Part shown: positions 16,357 to 25,690 of the stretch, one piece after another | How positions within the stretch are numbered: the first letter of the stretch is position 1 | How the letters are laid out: every line of letters starts with the position of its first letter | Assembly: GCF_008831085.1 (NCBI RefSeq) | Contig: NZ_WBJY01000001.1 | Span: 1,302,001 to 1,366,000, forward strand | Length of the DNA: 64,000 nucleotides | DNA from: Pseudoclavibacter endophyticus | Lineage (GTDB): Bacteria; Actinomycetota; Actinomycetes; Actinomycetales; Microbacteriaceae | Direction of reading: 5' to 3' | The notes under the pieces: generated by a model | What the model saw: the letters and a program-made list of their open reading frames with translations, nothing else | What the model was told of the DNA's origin: nothing | Databases searched by the model: none | Position numbers and translations under genes: made by a program

Positions 16357-17676
16357 GTGAGCGACGAGCAGCAGAACGCATCGCAGCAAGAGGTCATCAC
16401 CGCCAATCACCCCGGCGGAACCGCCGAGTTCCCGATCCTCCGGGCAGTCGAGGGTCCCGACGCCGTCGACGTCTCGACGTTCACCAAGCAGACCGGGCTC
16501 ACTGCGCTCGACAACGGGTTCGTCAACACGGCGTCGACCAAGTCGGCCATCACCTTCATCGACGGCGAACAGGGCATTCTTCGCTATCGCGGGTATCCGA
16601 TCGAGCAGCTCGCGGCCCGTTCGACGTTCCTCGAGGTCGCCTACCTTCTCATCTACGGCGAGCTGCCGACCGACACGCAGTACGAGGCGTTCGCCGACAA
16701 CATCCGTCGCCACACCCTTCTGCACGAAGACCTGAAGCGCTTCTTCGACGCGCTGCCGTCGCACGCGCATCCGATGTCGGTGCTGTCGAGCGCCGTCAAC
16801 GCGCTTTCGACCTATTACGAGGACACTCTCGACGTCAACGACCCCGAGCAGGTCGAGCTCAACACGATTCGCCTGCTCGCGAAGATCCCGATCATCGCGG
16901 CCTATGCGCACAAGAAATCGATCGGCCAGGCGTTCCTCTACCCGGACAACTCGCTCGACTTCGTCGAGAACTTCCTCAAGCTCAACTTCGGCGTCATGGC
17001 CGAGCCGTACGAGGTCAACCCCGTCCTCGCGGAGGCGCTCGACCGGCTGCTCATTCTGCACGCCGACCACGAGCAGAACGCTTCGACGTCGACCGTGCGC
17101 CTCGTCGGCTCGACCGAGGCCAACATCTACGCCTCGATCTCGGCCGGCATCTCGGCGCTCTACGGCCCCCTCCACGGCGGCGCGAACGAGGCAGTGCTCA
17201 ACATGCTCGGCAACATCCAGGAGTCCGGCGAGGGCGTCGACCGCTTCGTGCAGCGAGTCAAGAACAAGGAAGACGGCGTCCGTCTGATGGGATTCGGGCA
17301 CCGCGTGTACAAGAGCTACGACCCGCGCGCCCGCCTCGTCAAGCAGTCGGCCGACCAGGTGCTCGAGAACCTCGGCGTCAAAGACCCACTGCTCGAGATC
17401 GCCCTCGAACTCGAGCACGTCGCCCTCAACGACGACTACTTCAAGGAGCGGCGTCTCTACCCGAACGTCGACTTCTACACCGGTCTCATCTACAAGGCCA
17501 TGGGGTTTCCCACACGCATGTTCACCGTGTTGTTCGCGATCGGCCGCCTGCCCGGCTGGCTCGCACACTGGCGCGAGGCGAACGACGACCCCAAGACGAA
17601 GATCGGGCGCCCGCAGCAGCTGTACATCGGCGAGCGGGAGCGCCACTATCCGGAAGGTCGCAGCTTCGAGCACTGA
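16357..17676 (+). CDS. gltA: Citrate synthase
   Basis: A 439-residue type II citrate synthase, catalysing acetyl-CoA plus oxaloacetate to citrate at the entry of the TCA cycle. The GTG start at 16357 follows a full AAGGAGG (16346-16352). Catalytic residues are visible: the histidine in GPLHGGANEAVL, the histidine in MGFGHRVYKSYDPRA and the aspartate in YPNVDFYTGLIYKAMG. The N-terminal beta region (AITFIDGEQGILRYRGYPIE) is that of the longer hexameric, NADH-sensitive class. The gene ends at a strong bidirectional terminator. Confidence 0.97.
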   Translation: MSDEQQNASQQEVITANHPGGTAEFPILRAVEGPDAVDVSTFTKQTGLTALDNGFVNTASTKSAITFIDGEQGILRYRGYPIEQLAARSTFLEVAYLLIYGELPTDTQYEAFADNIRRHTLLHEDLKRFFDALPSHAHPMSVLSSAVNALSTYYEDTLDVNDPEQVELNTIRLLAKIPIIAAYAHKKSIGQAFLYPDNSLDFVENFLKLNFGVMAEPYEVNPVLAEALDRLLILHADHEQNASTSTVRLVGSTEANIYASISAGISALYGPLHGGANEAVLNMLGNIQESGEGVDRFVQRVKNKEDGVRLMGFGHRVYKSYDPRARLVKQSADQVLENLGVKDPLLEIALELEHVALNDDYFKERRLYPNVDFYTGLIYKAMGFPTRMFTVLFAIGRLPGWLAHWREANDDPKTKIGRPQQLYIGERERHYPEGRSFEH

Positions 17677-17775
17677 TGCCGGAGCGTGGCGACGCCGGCG
17701 TTGCCGTTCTGTGACCGTTTCCGCAGCCACGGTTCAGCCTGCGGCGCGGAACCGCCAACTACGGTGAGAGGACAT

Positions 17776-17823
17776 CAACACCCCCGCTCGAGCCGGACGA
17801 ATCGTCGGCCAGCGGGGGTGTTG
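17776..17823. terminator. Bidirectional intrinsic-type terminator
   Basis: A perfect 13-bp inverted repeat (caacacccccgct at 17776-17788 and its complement at 17811-17823) with a 22-base loop. It lies between the converging gltA and aldo/keto reductase genes. TTGTTCTGT follows on the plus strand. Confidence 0.85.
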
Positions 17824-17897
17824 TTCTGTCGCCTGCGATGCACAGGCCAGGCCGGTGAGCAACCGATGGTCGGGAGCCGTCGGTCAGGCGCCGCCGG

Positions 17898-18875
17898 TCA
17901 GTAGCCCTCGGGCTTCCGCGGCGCGTAAGACGCCTCGAGCCGTGCGATCTCGTCGGTTGTGAGCTCGAGCGCCATCGCCTCGATCGCCTCGGCGAGGTGC
18001 TGCCGCTTCGTGGCACCGACGATCGGCGCCGTGACGGCCTTGCGGCCGCGCACCCACGCGAGCGCCACCTGCGCGCGTGAGACGCCCCGATCGGCGGCGA
18101 TCTCCGCGACGGCCTGCGCGATCTCCCGATCAGTCTGCTCAGCTTGCCGGTACAGCCGCGATCCCTGCCGATCGGTCTCGCGGCGTTCGCTCGTCGCATC
18201 CCAGTCGCGCGTCAGTCGCCCGCGGGCGAGCGGCGACCACGCGAGCACGCCGATGCCCTGGTCGGCGCAGAACGGGTGCATTTCGCGCTCTTCCTCGCGT
18301 TGCAGCAGGTTGTACTGATCCTGCATGGCGATGAACGGTGTCAACCCCGCAAGCTTCGCCGTGAACTGCAACGTGGCGAACTGCCACGCGGCCATGCTCG
18401 AAGCCCCGAGGTAGCGCACCTTGCCCGCTTTCACGACGTCATGAAGGGCGGTCAACGTCTCTTCGACGGGCGTCTCCGGATCGAAGCGATGGATCTGATA
18501 GAGGTCGATGTAGTCGGTGCCGAGGCGACGCAACGAGGCATCGACGGCCTCGATGATGCGCTTGCGCGAGAGGCCGCGCGCATACGCGCTTTCGCGCGTT
18601 GGGAAGAACGTCTTCGTGCAGATGACGACGTCGTCCCGGTTCACGAGTTCGCCGAGCAAGCGACCGGTGATCTCCTCGCTGGCGCCGAACGAGTAGGCGT
18701 CCGCCGTGTCGAACGTCGTGATGCCCGACTCGAGCGCCAGCTCGAAGAACGCCCTGGCCTCGCTCTCGGGCAGGCTCCAGGGATAGTTGCCCGTGCCCGG
18801 AGTCCCGAAACTCATGCATCCGAGCACGAGCTCCGACACCTTCAGGCCAGACGAGCCAACACGCTCCAGCTTCAT
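17898..18875 (-). CDS. Aldo/keto reductase
   Basis: A 325-residue NADPH-dependent oxidoreductase of the AKR superfamily, YajO/Tas-like. The start at 18875 (MKLERVGSSGLKVSE) is 7 bases after GGAGG; an ATG eleven codons upstream is less likely. The catalytic tetrad is visible: Asp and Tyr in FDTADAYSFGASEE, Lys in ICTKTFF, His in YQIHRFD. The C-terminal NADPH site includes APIVGATKRQHLAEAI. Members reduce aldehydes and ketones; the substrate is unknown. It stands alone between two terminators. Confidence 0.93.
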   Translation of the reverse strand: MKLERVGSSGLKVSELVLGCMSFGTPGTGNYPWSLPESEARAFFELALESGITTFDTADAYSFGASEEITGRLLGELVNRDDVVICTKTFFPTRESAYARGLSRKRIIEAVDASLRRLGTDYIDLYQIHRFDPETPVEETLTALHDVVKAGKVRYLGASSMAAWQFATLQFTAKLAGLTPFIAMQDQYNLLQREEEREMHPFCADQGIGVLAWSPLARGRLTRDWDATSERRETDRQGSRLYRQAEQTDREIAQAVAEIAADRGVSRAQVALAWVRGRKAVTAPIVGATKRQHLAEAIEAMALELTTDEIARLEASYAPRKPEGY

Positions 18876-18963
18876 GCGCCCACCTCCGGCACCATTGTCA
18901 CCCGCCACCGGGCCACGCGGTTGCCGTGTTCGCCTGGCGGAAGAGCAACGGCCCCCGGGGCGG

Positions 18964-18989
18964 CGCTCCCGGGCGGTGCCCCGGGAGCG
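18964..18989 (-). terminator. Terminator-like hairpin after dapD
   Basis: gctcccggg (18965-18973) pairs with cccgggagc (18980-18988), with one more C-G pair outside and a 6-base loop. It begins 15 bases downstream of the dapD stop codon. There is no clear U-tract. Confidence 0.6.
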
Positions 18990-19003
18990 TGCGCTGCCGA
19001 CGA

Positions 19004-19984
19004 CTACGCGTGAAGATCGGCGTTGAGCACGATGCCCGCGCCCGACCGTGCGACGGCCTCAACCGCGCCGGTCACCGAGTTCCGGCGGAAGAGCAGACCG
19101 GCGGCGCCGGAGAGCTCGATCGCCTTCACCACGCGGGGCTCGCCGAGCTCGCCCCTCGGATTGGTCGCGCCGACGACCGCGACCTTCGTGCCGGCGGTGA
19201 CGTAGAGGCCGGCCTCGACGATCGAGTCGTCGCCGAGCGAGATGCCGAGCCCGGAGTTCGCGCCGAGCAGTGCGCGCTCACCGATCGTGATGCGTTGCGT
19301 GCCGCCCCCGGAGAGGGTTCCCATGATCGAGGCGCCGCCGCCGATGTCCGAGCCGTCGCCGACGACGACGCCCTGCGAGATCCGGCCCTCGACCATCGAG
19401 GCGCCGAGCGTGCCGGCGTTGAAATTGACGAAGCCCTCATGCATCACGACCGTTCCGGGTGCGAGGTGGGCTCCGAGGCGCACTCGGCCACCGTCGGCGA
19501 TGCGGACGCGGTCAGGGGTCACGTAGTCGAGGAGGCGCGGGAACTTGTCGATCGCGTACACCTGGATGCCCGCACGGCGCAGGCGTGGTCGGAGCCGCGC
19601 CGCTGCCTCAGGGGTAAGGGGGCCGACATTGGTCCAGGCGTTGTTCGGCAGGTGGGCGAAGATGCCGTCGAGGTTGATCGTGTTGGGCTGCACGAGGAGG
19701 TGGCTGAGCAGGTGCAGGCGAAGGTAGGCGTCGGTCACCGACGAGACGGCCTCGTTCAGGCGCGATGTTGCGACGATCGGGCGGATGCGCACCTCGCGAT
19801 GTTCGTCCTCGGTCGCGAGATCGGCAAGCAAGCTCGGAACCAGGTGGGGGTCGCGGCCCTGCGGGATCTCGCCGAGCTGCGGCTCGGGGAACCACGCGTC
19901 GAGCAGCTGACCGTCGAGGGTTTCGGTGGCGAGTCCGTCTCCCCACGCGTGCGTGGGGGCGGGCGAGTCGGCGTTCGTCGTCAT
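19004..19984 (-). CDS. dapD: 2,3,4,5-tetrahydropyridine-2,6-dicarboxylate N-succinyltransferase
   Basis: A 326-residue left-handed beta-helix enzyme that succinylates tetrahydrodipicolinate, the step before DapC. The start at 19984 ([20 protein letters not shown]) matches the usual actinobacterial N terminus. The family segments [35 protein letters not shown] and [19 protein letters not shown] are present, followed by GTLSGGG and the hexapeptide repeats. DapE lies divergently 119 bases away, so both can share a control region. Confidence 0.95.
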   Translation of the reverse strand: MTTNADSPAPTHAWGDGLATETLDGQLLDAWFPEPQLGEIPQGRDPHLVPSLLADLATEDEHREVRIRPIVATSRLNEAVSSVTDAYLRLHLLSHLLVQPNTINLDGIFAHLPNNAWTNVGPLTPEAAARLRPRLRRAGIQVYAIDKFPRLLDYVTPDRVRIADGGRVRLGAHLAPGTVVMHEGFVNFNAGTLGASMVEGRISQGVVVGDGSDIGGGASIMGTLSGGGTQRITIGERALLGANSGLGISLGDDSIVEAGLYVTAGTKVAVVGATNPRGELGEPRVVKAIELSGAAGLLFRRNSVTGAVEAVARSGAGIVLNADLHA

Positions 19985-20103
19985 GCGACCAGGGTACTGA
20001 CGCTCGGGGGCGGGCGTTGCCGCCTCGACCGGGGCGGATTCGCGGCGCCGCCGCCGTAGAGCGTGGTCGGCCACGGCGCGGTGGCGCTCGTAGACTGGGG
20101 CGC

Positions 20104-21258
20104 ATGCCCGAACTGCCGAGCCCGGTTTCCGCCGTCGATGGGCGGGATGGCCTCGACCTCAGCGCTGACGTCGTCGAGCTCACCCGGCAGCTATGCGACA
20201 TCCCGTCCGAGTCGGGCGCGGAATCGCGCATCGCCGACGCCGTCGAAGCGGCGGTCGACGCGCTCGGGCACCTGCGCGTGCTGCGCTTCGGCAACACCGT
20301 CGTCGCACGCACGGAGCTCGGTCGGGCGACGCGCGTCGCGATCGCCGGCCACCTCGACACCGTGCCGATCAACGACAATCTGCCGACCAGGTTCGTGACG
20401 GTGACGGAAGAGGACGCCGCCGCCGACGTGCCCGGCACGCGTCCGGGGGAGTATCTGTGGGGTCGCGGCACCGTTGACATGAAGGCGGGCGTCGCGACGC
20501 AACTGCGGGTCGCGGCATCGCTTGCGGCGCCGAGGCACGACGTGACCTGGATCTGGTACGACAATGAGGAGGTCGAGGCGTCGCGCAACGGCCTCGGCCT
20601 GCTCTCGCAGGTGCGCCCGGACCTGCTGCACGCCGACTTCGCCATCCTCGGCGAGCCGACCAACGGCGGCGTCGAGGGCGGCTGCAACGGCACCCTGCGC
20701 GCCGATGTCCGCACGCACGGTCGGCGTGCCCACAGCGCGCGTGCTTGGGCTGGCGTCAACGCCATTCACCTGGCCGCGCCGATCCTGGAACGGCTGGCCG
20801 ACTACGAGCCCGCCACGAAGCGCGTCGACGGGCTCGACTACCGCGAGGGCCTCAACGCCACGCGCATCTCTGGCGGCGTCGCGGGCAATGTCATTCCCGA
20901 TCTGTGCACGGTGCACGTGAACTACCGCTTCGCCCCGAGCATGTCGCTCGACGAGGCCTGCGCCTTCCTCGAGTCGTTCTTTGACGGCTTCGACGTCGAG
21001 ATCGTCGACCGGTCGCCGGGAGCGCGGCCCGGGCTCGACGCCGGCATCGCGCGCGCGTTCGCGGACGCGGTCGGGGGAGAGGTGCGAGCAAAGTTCGGGT
21101 GGACGGACGTGGCTCGCTTCTCTGCGCTCGGCGTGCCGGCCGTCAACTACGGGCCGGGCGACCCGCAGAAGGCGCACGCCGACGACGAGCGCGTCGCGCT
21201 CGACGAGATCCGGTCCGTCGAGCGCGGGCTGCGTGCCTACCTGGAGGACGAGGCGTGA
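20104..21258 (+). CDS. dapE: Succinyl-diaminopimelate desuccinylase
   Basis: A 384-residue M20-family zinc hydrolase releasing succinate from N-succinyl-LL-diaminopimelate. Metal ligands and catalytic residues are visible: AGHLDTVP (His, Asp), [11 protein letters not shown] (bridging Asp), YDNEEVEA (catalytic Glu and ligand Glu), LGEPTNG (Glu) and the late His in [10 protein letters not shown]. The dimerisation domain includes [18 protein letters not shown]. Together with dapC and dapD, three of the four succinylase-branch steps are encoded in this window. The stop overlaps the mannosyltransferase start (GTGA). Confidence 0.95.
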   Translation: MPELPSPVSAVDGRDGLDLSADVVELTRQLCDIPSESGAESRIADAVEAAVDALGHLRVLRFGNTVVARTELGRATRVAIAGHLDTVPINDNLPTRFVTVTEEDAAADVPGTRPGEYLWGRGTVDMKAGVATQLRVAASLAAPRHDVTWIWYDNEEVEASRNGLGLLSQVRPDLLHADFAILGEPTNGGVEGGCNGTLRADVRTHGRRAHSARAWAGVNAIHLAAPILERLADYEPATKRVDGLDYREGLNATRISGGVAGNVIPDLCTVHVNYRFAPSMSLDEACAFLESFFDGFDVEIVDRSPGARPGLDAGIARAFADAVGGEVRAKFGWTDVARFSALGVPAVNYGPGDPQKAHADDERVALDEIRSVERGLRAYLEDEA

Positions 21259-22670
21259 CGGGTGCCGAGCGCCCCGACGCGCCCGACGTCGCGGCTGCGC
21301 CCGACGTCGCCGACGGCTCTGAACGGGCGACGGACGTGCCCTTCGAGGCCGTGGCGGGGGCTGACGCGCCGCAGGCGGTCGGGCAGCGCCAACCGGGGCT
21401 CCGGCGTGACGACTTCACCGTGGCACAGGACCGGCGCCCCACCTACTTCTCGTATTACTGGAGCCACGTGCCCGTGTGGCTGCAGGTCGTCATCGTGTGG
21501 GCCGTTTCACGCGTCATCACGACCGTGATCCTGCTGATTTACGCCGATCACCAGTCCGAGACCTGGCAGACGCCGGAGCGGCCCGACCTCTTCACGTTCT
21601 CCGGGATCTGGGACGGCGAATGGTACGAGCGCATCGCCGCCGGCGGCTACCCGAGCGAGCTGCCGCGCAACGACGAGGGGCGCGTGACCGAGAGCGCGTG
21701 GGCGTTCATGCCGGTGTACCCGATGGTCGTGCGCGGCCTCATGCTCCTCACCGGACTGCCGTTCGCGGTGGTTGCGGTGCTCGTGTCGCTCGCGTGCGGG
21801 CTCGGGGCTGCGCTCATCTTCCACCGGCTGCTGCGCCACCTCGTCGATGGCGGTACGGCCATGTTCGCGGTCGCGCTCTTCTGCATCGCGCCGGTGAGCC
21901 CGATGTTGCAGCTCGCCTACGCCGAGAGCTTGCAGCTGCTGTTCGTCGCGTCGCTGCTGCTCCTCCTCGTCGAGCGGCAATGGCTCGTGATGGCGCCGGT
22001 CATCGTGCTCGCGTCGTTCACGCGGCCGACCGGCCTTGCGTGGGCGATGACGCTGGGACTGTACCTGCTCTATCGGTGGTGGCAGGCGCACAAGGGCAAG
22101 GACACGTTCCCGCTGCGCGAGCAGCTCGCCGTGGCCGGCGTGACCGCCCTGTCGGTGCTATCGGGCTTCGCGTGGCTCCTGACGGCGTGGGTCGCGACGG
22201 GCGAGTTCAGCGCCTACCTCGACACCGAGCTCGCGTGGCGGTCGCACTACACGGGGCCGGGCGAGCTCGTGCCGTTCACGGCGTGGTTCCACGGCGGGTA
22301 CTTCTGGATCGGCTGGGCGTGGCCGGGAGTGTTCCCGGAGGGGTCGGTCGCGCGGACCGTCGGGTCGATCGTGATCGTCGGCGCGATCATCGCGACGATC
22401 GCGGTGCTGCTCGCGCTGCCCGTGATGAAGCGGCTCGGCATCGAGGTGCGACTGTGGCTCATCAGCTACTTCACGTACCTCGTCGCGGTGTTCTTCCCGC
22501 AGTCGTCGACGTTCCGTCTGCTGCTGCCGATGTTCCCGTGGCTCGGGGTCGTCGCCCTGCCGCGGTCGCCCGTCTATCGTGTCGCCGTCGTGGTGGCGAG
22601 CATCCTGGGCCAGATCGCCTGGATCCACTGGTGCTGGTACGTCATCGGCCACGATTGGACCCCGCCGTAG
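21255..22670 (+). CDS. PIG-V-like membrane mannosyltransferase
   Basis: A 471-residue protein starting at the GTG overlapping dapE. After about 65 hydrophilic residues it has roughly 9-10 membrane spans. The first extracytoplasmic loop contains the acidic WDGEWYERIAAGGYP motif, and a later segment is AFMPVYPMVVRGL, both typical of GT-C glycosyltransferases of the GPI mannosyltransferase II (PIG-V) family. Such enzymes use polyprenyl-phosphate mannose on the outer membrane face. In actinobacteria they modify lipoglycans or proteins. The acceptor is unknown. Coupling to dapE is positional only. Confidence 0.82.
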   Translation: MTGAERPDAPDVAAAPDVADGSERATDVPFEAVAGADAPQAVGQRQPGLRRDDFTVAQDRRPTYFSYYWSHVPVWLQVVIVWAVSRVITTVILLIYADHQSETWQTPERPDLFTFSGIWDGEWYERIAAGGYPSELPRNDEGRVTESAWAFMPVYPMVVRGLMLLTGLPFAVVAVLVSLACGLGAALIFHRLLRHLVDGGTAMFAVALFCIAPVSPMLQLAYAESLQLLFVASLLLLLVERQWLVMAPVIVLASFTRPTGLAWAMTLGLYLLYRWWQAHKGKDTFPLREQLAVAGVTALSVLSGFAWLLTAWVATGEFSAYLDTELAWRSHYTGPGELVPFTAWFHGGYFWIGWAWPGVFPEGSVARTVGSIVIVGAIIATIAVLLALPVMKRLGIEVRLWLISYFTYLVAVFFPQSSTFRLLLPMFPWLGVVALPRSPVYRVAVVVASILGQIAWIHWCWYVIGHDWTPP

Positions 22671-22748
22671 GCCTCTCACACCCGGAGGCCCCCGCCCCCG
22701 CGGAAGCGCCCCGTGCGGAAAGGACGTGCCGGCAGGCCCCGGCTTGAG

Positions 22749-23561
22749 CTAGACCGCGACGGGGGCCTTGATCGTCGGATGGTGCTCGTAGCCGACGATC
22801 CGCACGTCGTCGTACTCGTAGTCGAAGATCGAGTCGCGCTGGGCGAGCTCGAGCCGAGGGGGCGCGAACGGGGCGCGGGCGAGCTGCAGCTCGACCTGCT
22901 CGACGTGGTTGTCGTAGATGTGGCAGTCGCCGCCCGTCCATACGAAGTCGCCGACCCCGAGCCCCGTCTGCGCCGCGACCATGTGCGTGAGCAGCGAGTA
23001 GCTCGCGATGTTGAACGGCACCCCGAGGAACATGTCGGCGCTGCGCTGGTACAGCTGACAGCTGAGTCTGCCATCGGCCACATAGAACTGGAACATCAGG
23101 TGGCAGGGCGGCAGCGCCATCTTGTGCAGCTCACTCACGTTCCAGGCCGAGACGAGCAGGCGACGCGAGTCGGGGTTCGTGCGGATCTGTTCGATCACGT
23201 TCGTGAGCTGGTCGATCGTGCCCCCGTCCGGCGTCGGCCACGAGCGCCACTGCACGCCGTACACGGGCCCGAGCTCGCCGTGCTCGTCGGCCCACTCGTC
23301 CCAGATCGTCACGCCGCGCTCCTGGAGCCACCGCGCGTTCGACTCGCCGCGGATGAACCACAGCAGCTCCTGCACGATCGAGGGCAGGTGCAGCTTCTTG
23401 GTGGTGATGAGCGGAAACCCGGCGCCGAGGTCGAATCGCAGCTGCGCCCCGAAGACGCTGCGCGTGCCGGTGCCGGTGCGGTCGGATTTCTTGGCGCCGT
23501 GCTCCAGCACGGACCGCAGCAGATCCTCGTACGGGGTCTGGATGCTCGTGGCAGTGGTCAT
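22749..23561 (-). CDS. thyA: Thymidylate synthase
   Basis: A 270-residue folate-dependent enzyme converting dUMP to dTMP. The catalytic cysteine is in [14 protein letters not shown]; the phosphate-binding arginines are in [13 protein letters not shown] and near the N terminus ([12 protein letters not shown]). Other family segments are [17 protein letters not shown] and GDCHIYDNH. dfrA (dihydrofolate reductase), the usual partner, is not downstream; the gene converges on the mannosyltransferase. Its ATG overlaps the stop of tatB by 4 bases, so the two are cotranslated. Confidence 0.97.
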   Translation of the reverse strand: MTTATSIQTPYEDLLRSVLEHGAKKSDRTGTGTRSVFGAQLRFDLGAGFPLITTKKLHLPSIVQELLWFIRGESNARWLQERGVTIWDEWADEHGELGPVYGVQWRSWPTPDGGTIDQLTNVIEQIRTNPDSRRLLVSAWNVSELHKMALPPCHLMFQFYVADGRLSCQLYQRSADMFLGVPFNIASYSLLTHMVAAQTGLGVGDFVWTGGDCHIYDNHVEQVELQLARAPFAPPRLELAQRDSIFDYEYDDVRIVGYEHHPTIKAPVAV

Positions 23562-24106
23562 GTCGCCTCCGGGTCGAAAGGGGCTGCGCCGGCGGCGACG
23601 CCGCCACCCGCTCCAAGTGTCACAGCGCCGCCCGCCGCCTCCCGCACGGCGGTCGGCGCGTCGGCAGTCGCGACGCGGGCTCCCGGGGCTCCGGAGGCGC
23701 CGGGGGCTCCGGCAGACGTTGCGGGGGCGTCGAACGCCGCGCGAGTGGCCGGCCCCGCAACCTCGGCGCCCGAGGCGACCCCCGAACGCGAGGCGACCCC
23801 CGAACCCGGGCCGACTCCCGGACGCGGGCCGACGTTCGTCGCCTCATGCTCGCCGTCTTCGAGGAGAGCCTCGCGGATGATGCGTCGCGGGTCGTATTGG
23901 CGAGGGTCGAGCTTTCGCCAGTCGACCTCGTCGAACTCGTCGCCCATCTCTTCGCGCACGCGTTCTTTCGCGCCCGTCGCCGTCGACTTCGCCCACCGCA
24001 CGAAGCGTCGCAGCTGTTCCGCTGCCTGGGGGAGTCGCTCGGGCCCGATGATGAACGCGGCGATGACGCCGATCAGCAGGAGCTTCTCGAACGTCAGGCC
24101 AAACAC
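23558..24106 (-). CDS. tatB: Sec-independent protein translocase TatB/TatA family
   Basis: A 182-residue protein with the N-terminal TatA/B signature: [20 protein letters not shown], then GPERLP and an amphipathic helix ([18 protein letters not shown]). The length and the [20 protein letters not shown] segment favour TatB. The tail from about residue 95 is Gly/Ala/Pro-rich with repeated [10 protein letters not shown] and [10 protein letters not shown] units. TatB presents twin-arginine substrates, such as the Rieske protein here, to TatC. In mycobacteria tatB follows sigE-rseA-htrA. Here none of these is present and thyA is coupled to it instead. Confidence 0.85.
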   Translation of the reverse strand: MFGLTFEKLLLIGVIAAFIIGPERLPQAAEQLRRFVRWAKSTATGAKERVREEMGDEFDEVDWRKLDPRQYDPRRIIREALLEDGEHEATNVGPRPGVGPGSGVASRSGVASGAEVAGPATRAAFDAPATSAGAPGASGAPGARVATADAPTAVREAAGGAVTLGAGGGVAAGAAPFDPEAT

Positions 24107-24232
24107 CCCTCAAGGATACGCCGCCGGCGGGCGACGCCTCCGCGGGCCCGCCATGCCGGGGTCCGCGACGCCGCGATTTGCTCCGCACTCGCCTCCCGGC
24201 CCCGGGCCGAGCGCGCCGCTACGCTTGCGCAC

Positions 24233-24865
24233 ATGTCCGAGCTCGAGCGCAACGCGCGCTACACCGATGAGCGCATCGCCGAACATCCGGCGCAGCTCGA
24301 GGTACGCACGCACGCGCTCGAAGAGGGCATGCGGCCGATCTCGCCGACCACGGGGGCGCACCTCGCGTTCATCGCCACGTCGACGGGAGCGCGGAGCATC
24401 ATCGAGATCGGCTCCGGTGTCGGCGTCGCAAGCCTGTGGCTGCATCGGGGCGCTCCGAACGCGACGCTCACGGCGATCGACGACGGGCCCGAGCATCTCG
24501 CTCAGGCGCGTCGTGCGCTGCTGGCGGAGGGGGCGCGCTCCTCGACGCTCCGCCTCATCGCTGGCCACCCCCTCGACCTGCTTCCGCGCATGACGGAATC
24601 GGGCTACGACCTCGTCGTCATCGGCGGCGAACTCGAGCACATCGCGGCCTACCTGCAGCACGCGCTGCGGCTCGTCCGGCCGGGCGGGACGATCGTCGCG
24701 CTTCGCGCCCTCAACGGTGGGCGCGTCGCCGACCCGGCGCGCCGCGACCCAGTCACGAGCGGCCTGCGGGCTCTCATCCGCGAGTTCGATCGGCAGCCAG
24801 ACCTGACGGTCTCAATCCTCCCCGTGGACGGCGGCATCCTGCAGCTCGCCAAGCGCGCCTCGTAA
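24233..24865 (+). CDS. O-methyltransferase, class I SAM-dependent (family 3)
   Basis: A 210-residue methyltransferase. Motif I is IIEIGSGVGVASLWL at about 60-74, followed by the acidic TAIDDGPEHLAQARRAL and the post-motif DLVVIGGELEHIAAYLQHALRLVRPGG. This is the caffeoyl-CoA/catechol OMT-like family represented by Rv1220c in M. tuberculosis. The expected metal-binding Asp region reads IGGELEH instead of DxDK, so metal dependence is uncertain. It is divergent from tatB with 126 bases between starts. The substrate is unknown. Confidence 0.87.
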   Translation: MSELERNARYTDERIAEHPAQLEVRTHALEEGMRPISPTTGAHLAFIATSTGARSIIEIGSGVGVASLWLHRGAPNATLTAIDDGPEHLAQARRALLAEGARSSTLRLIAGHPLDLLPRMTESGYDLVVIGGELEHIAAYLQHALRLVRPGGTIVALRALNGGRVADPARRDPVTSGLRALIREFDRQPDLTVSILPVDGGILQLAKRAS

Positions 24866-25004
24866 CCGAGTGCCGCAGCCTCGGCGCGCGACGACCGGGT
24901 CCGGAGGTGGCCCGGCCTCGACAGCACGGCGACGCGCCCCAATCGAGATACACGGCCGGTCCGGCGCGCCGCGCGACACACGGCACGTTGTGTTTGATCG
25001 GGCG

Positions 25005-25021
25005 TTGACCCACGATTGACC
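25005..25021 (+). promoter_or_regulatory. Two TTGACC boxes 11 bp apart before the DoxX gene
   Basis: TTGACC occurs at 25005-25010 and again at 25016-25021, one helical turn apart and 41-57 bases before the DoxX start. Either could be a -35 element; the downstream TCGATA/CGATAC is only a weak -10. An activator or repressor binding one face of the helix is another reading. Confidence 0.25.
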
Positions 25022-25061
25022 CGCGGATCGATACCGCTCACCACCGACGGAATGGGGATCC

Positions 25062-25577
25062 ATGGCAACCACGAAGAACGGCGACATCGCTTCTCCTCGA
25101 GCACACCCTCGGGCCTGGCTCGCGCTAGCGATCGTCCGCATCCTCGTGGGATTCGAGTTTCTCTGGGCCTTCATCGACAAGACCTTCGGGCTCACGTTCG
25201 CGACCAGCCCCGAGAACGCCTGGATCAACGGGGGTTCGCCGACACACGGATATTTGAGCGCCGAGCGCGCCCTGCAGGGCGTGTTCGAGCCCATCGCCGG
25301 GCACGTCGTCGTCGACGTGCTGTTCATGGCAGGACTACTCGGCGTCGGTGTGGGGCTGATGGCGGGCATCGCCGTGCGCCTGGCCTCGATCGGCGGCGCG
25401 CTCATGATGCTGATGATGTGGCTGGCGTCGTTCCCCATCGCCCCAAACCCCTTCGTCGACTATCACCTCGTCGAAGGGGTGCTGATGGCGGTCTTCGCGT
25501 TCGGCCTTCCGGCCCAGCGCCTCAGCTTCGCGGGGCCGTGGCGGCGGCTCACGAGGGGAACGCCCTGGCTGCAATAG
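25062..25577 (+). CDS. DoxX-like membrane protein
   Basis: A 171-residue protein with four membrane spans (residues about 18-38, 85-100, 104-130 and 140-160). The DoxX/TQO-small-subunit-like features are ALAIVRILVGFEFLWAFIDK at the first span and SFPIAPNPFVDYHLVEGVLM near the end. The DoxX family takes part in thiosulfate:quinone or related membrane redox reactions. In mycobacteria a DoxX protein associates with SodA and a thiol transferase. A superoxide dismutase lies about 600 bases downstream, an intriguing but unproven link. A GGAATGGGGATCC stretch just before ATG 25062 supplies the ribosome binding site. Confidence 0.82.
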   Translation: MATTKNGDIASPRAHPRAWLALAIVRILVGFEFLWAFIDKTFGLTFATSPENAWINGGSPTHGYLSAERALQGVFEPIAGHVVVDVLFMAGLLGVGVGLMAGIAVRLASIGGALMMLMMWLASFPIAPNPFVDYHLVEGVLMAVFAFGLPAQRLSFAGPWRRLTRGTPWLQ

Positions 25578-25644
25578 GCCGAAACTCGCGCGCGTAACGA
25601 TGCTCACGCCGCGTCGTGGCGAGCGAAGCGGTGGGTACAGGAGC

Positions 25645-25675
25645 GGCGCCGGACGGGATCATCCCGTCCGGCGCC
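25645..25675. terminator. Bidirectional terminator hairpin
   Basis: A perfect 15-bp inverted repeat (ggcgccggacgggat at 25645-25659, complement at 25661-25675) around a single base; in RNA the loop would open by two or three pairs. It separates the converging DoxX and DUF3117 genes. Confidence 0.85.
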
Positions 25676-25690
25676 GTCGCGCCACAGCGG

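Noticed and set aside
18144..19013. A plus-strand frame of 289 codons over the aldo/keto reductase
   Set aside because: The minus-strand reading has an intact catalytic tetrad and a good ribosome binding site; the plus reading resembles no protein family.
22671..22748. Terminator between the mannosyltransferase and thyA
   Set aside because: Only a 5-bp stem (gccgg/ccggc) could be found, too weak to call.
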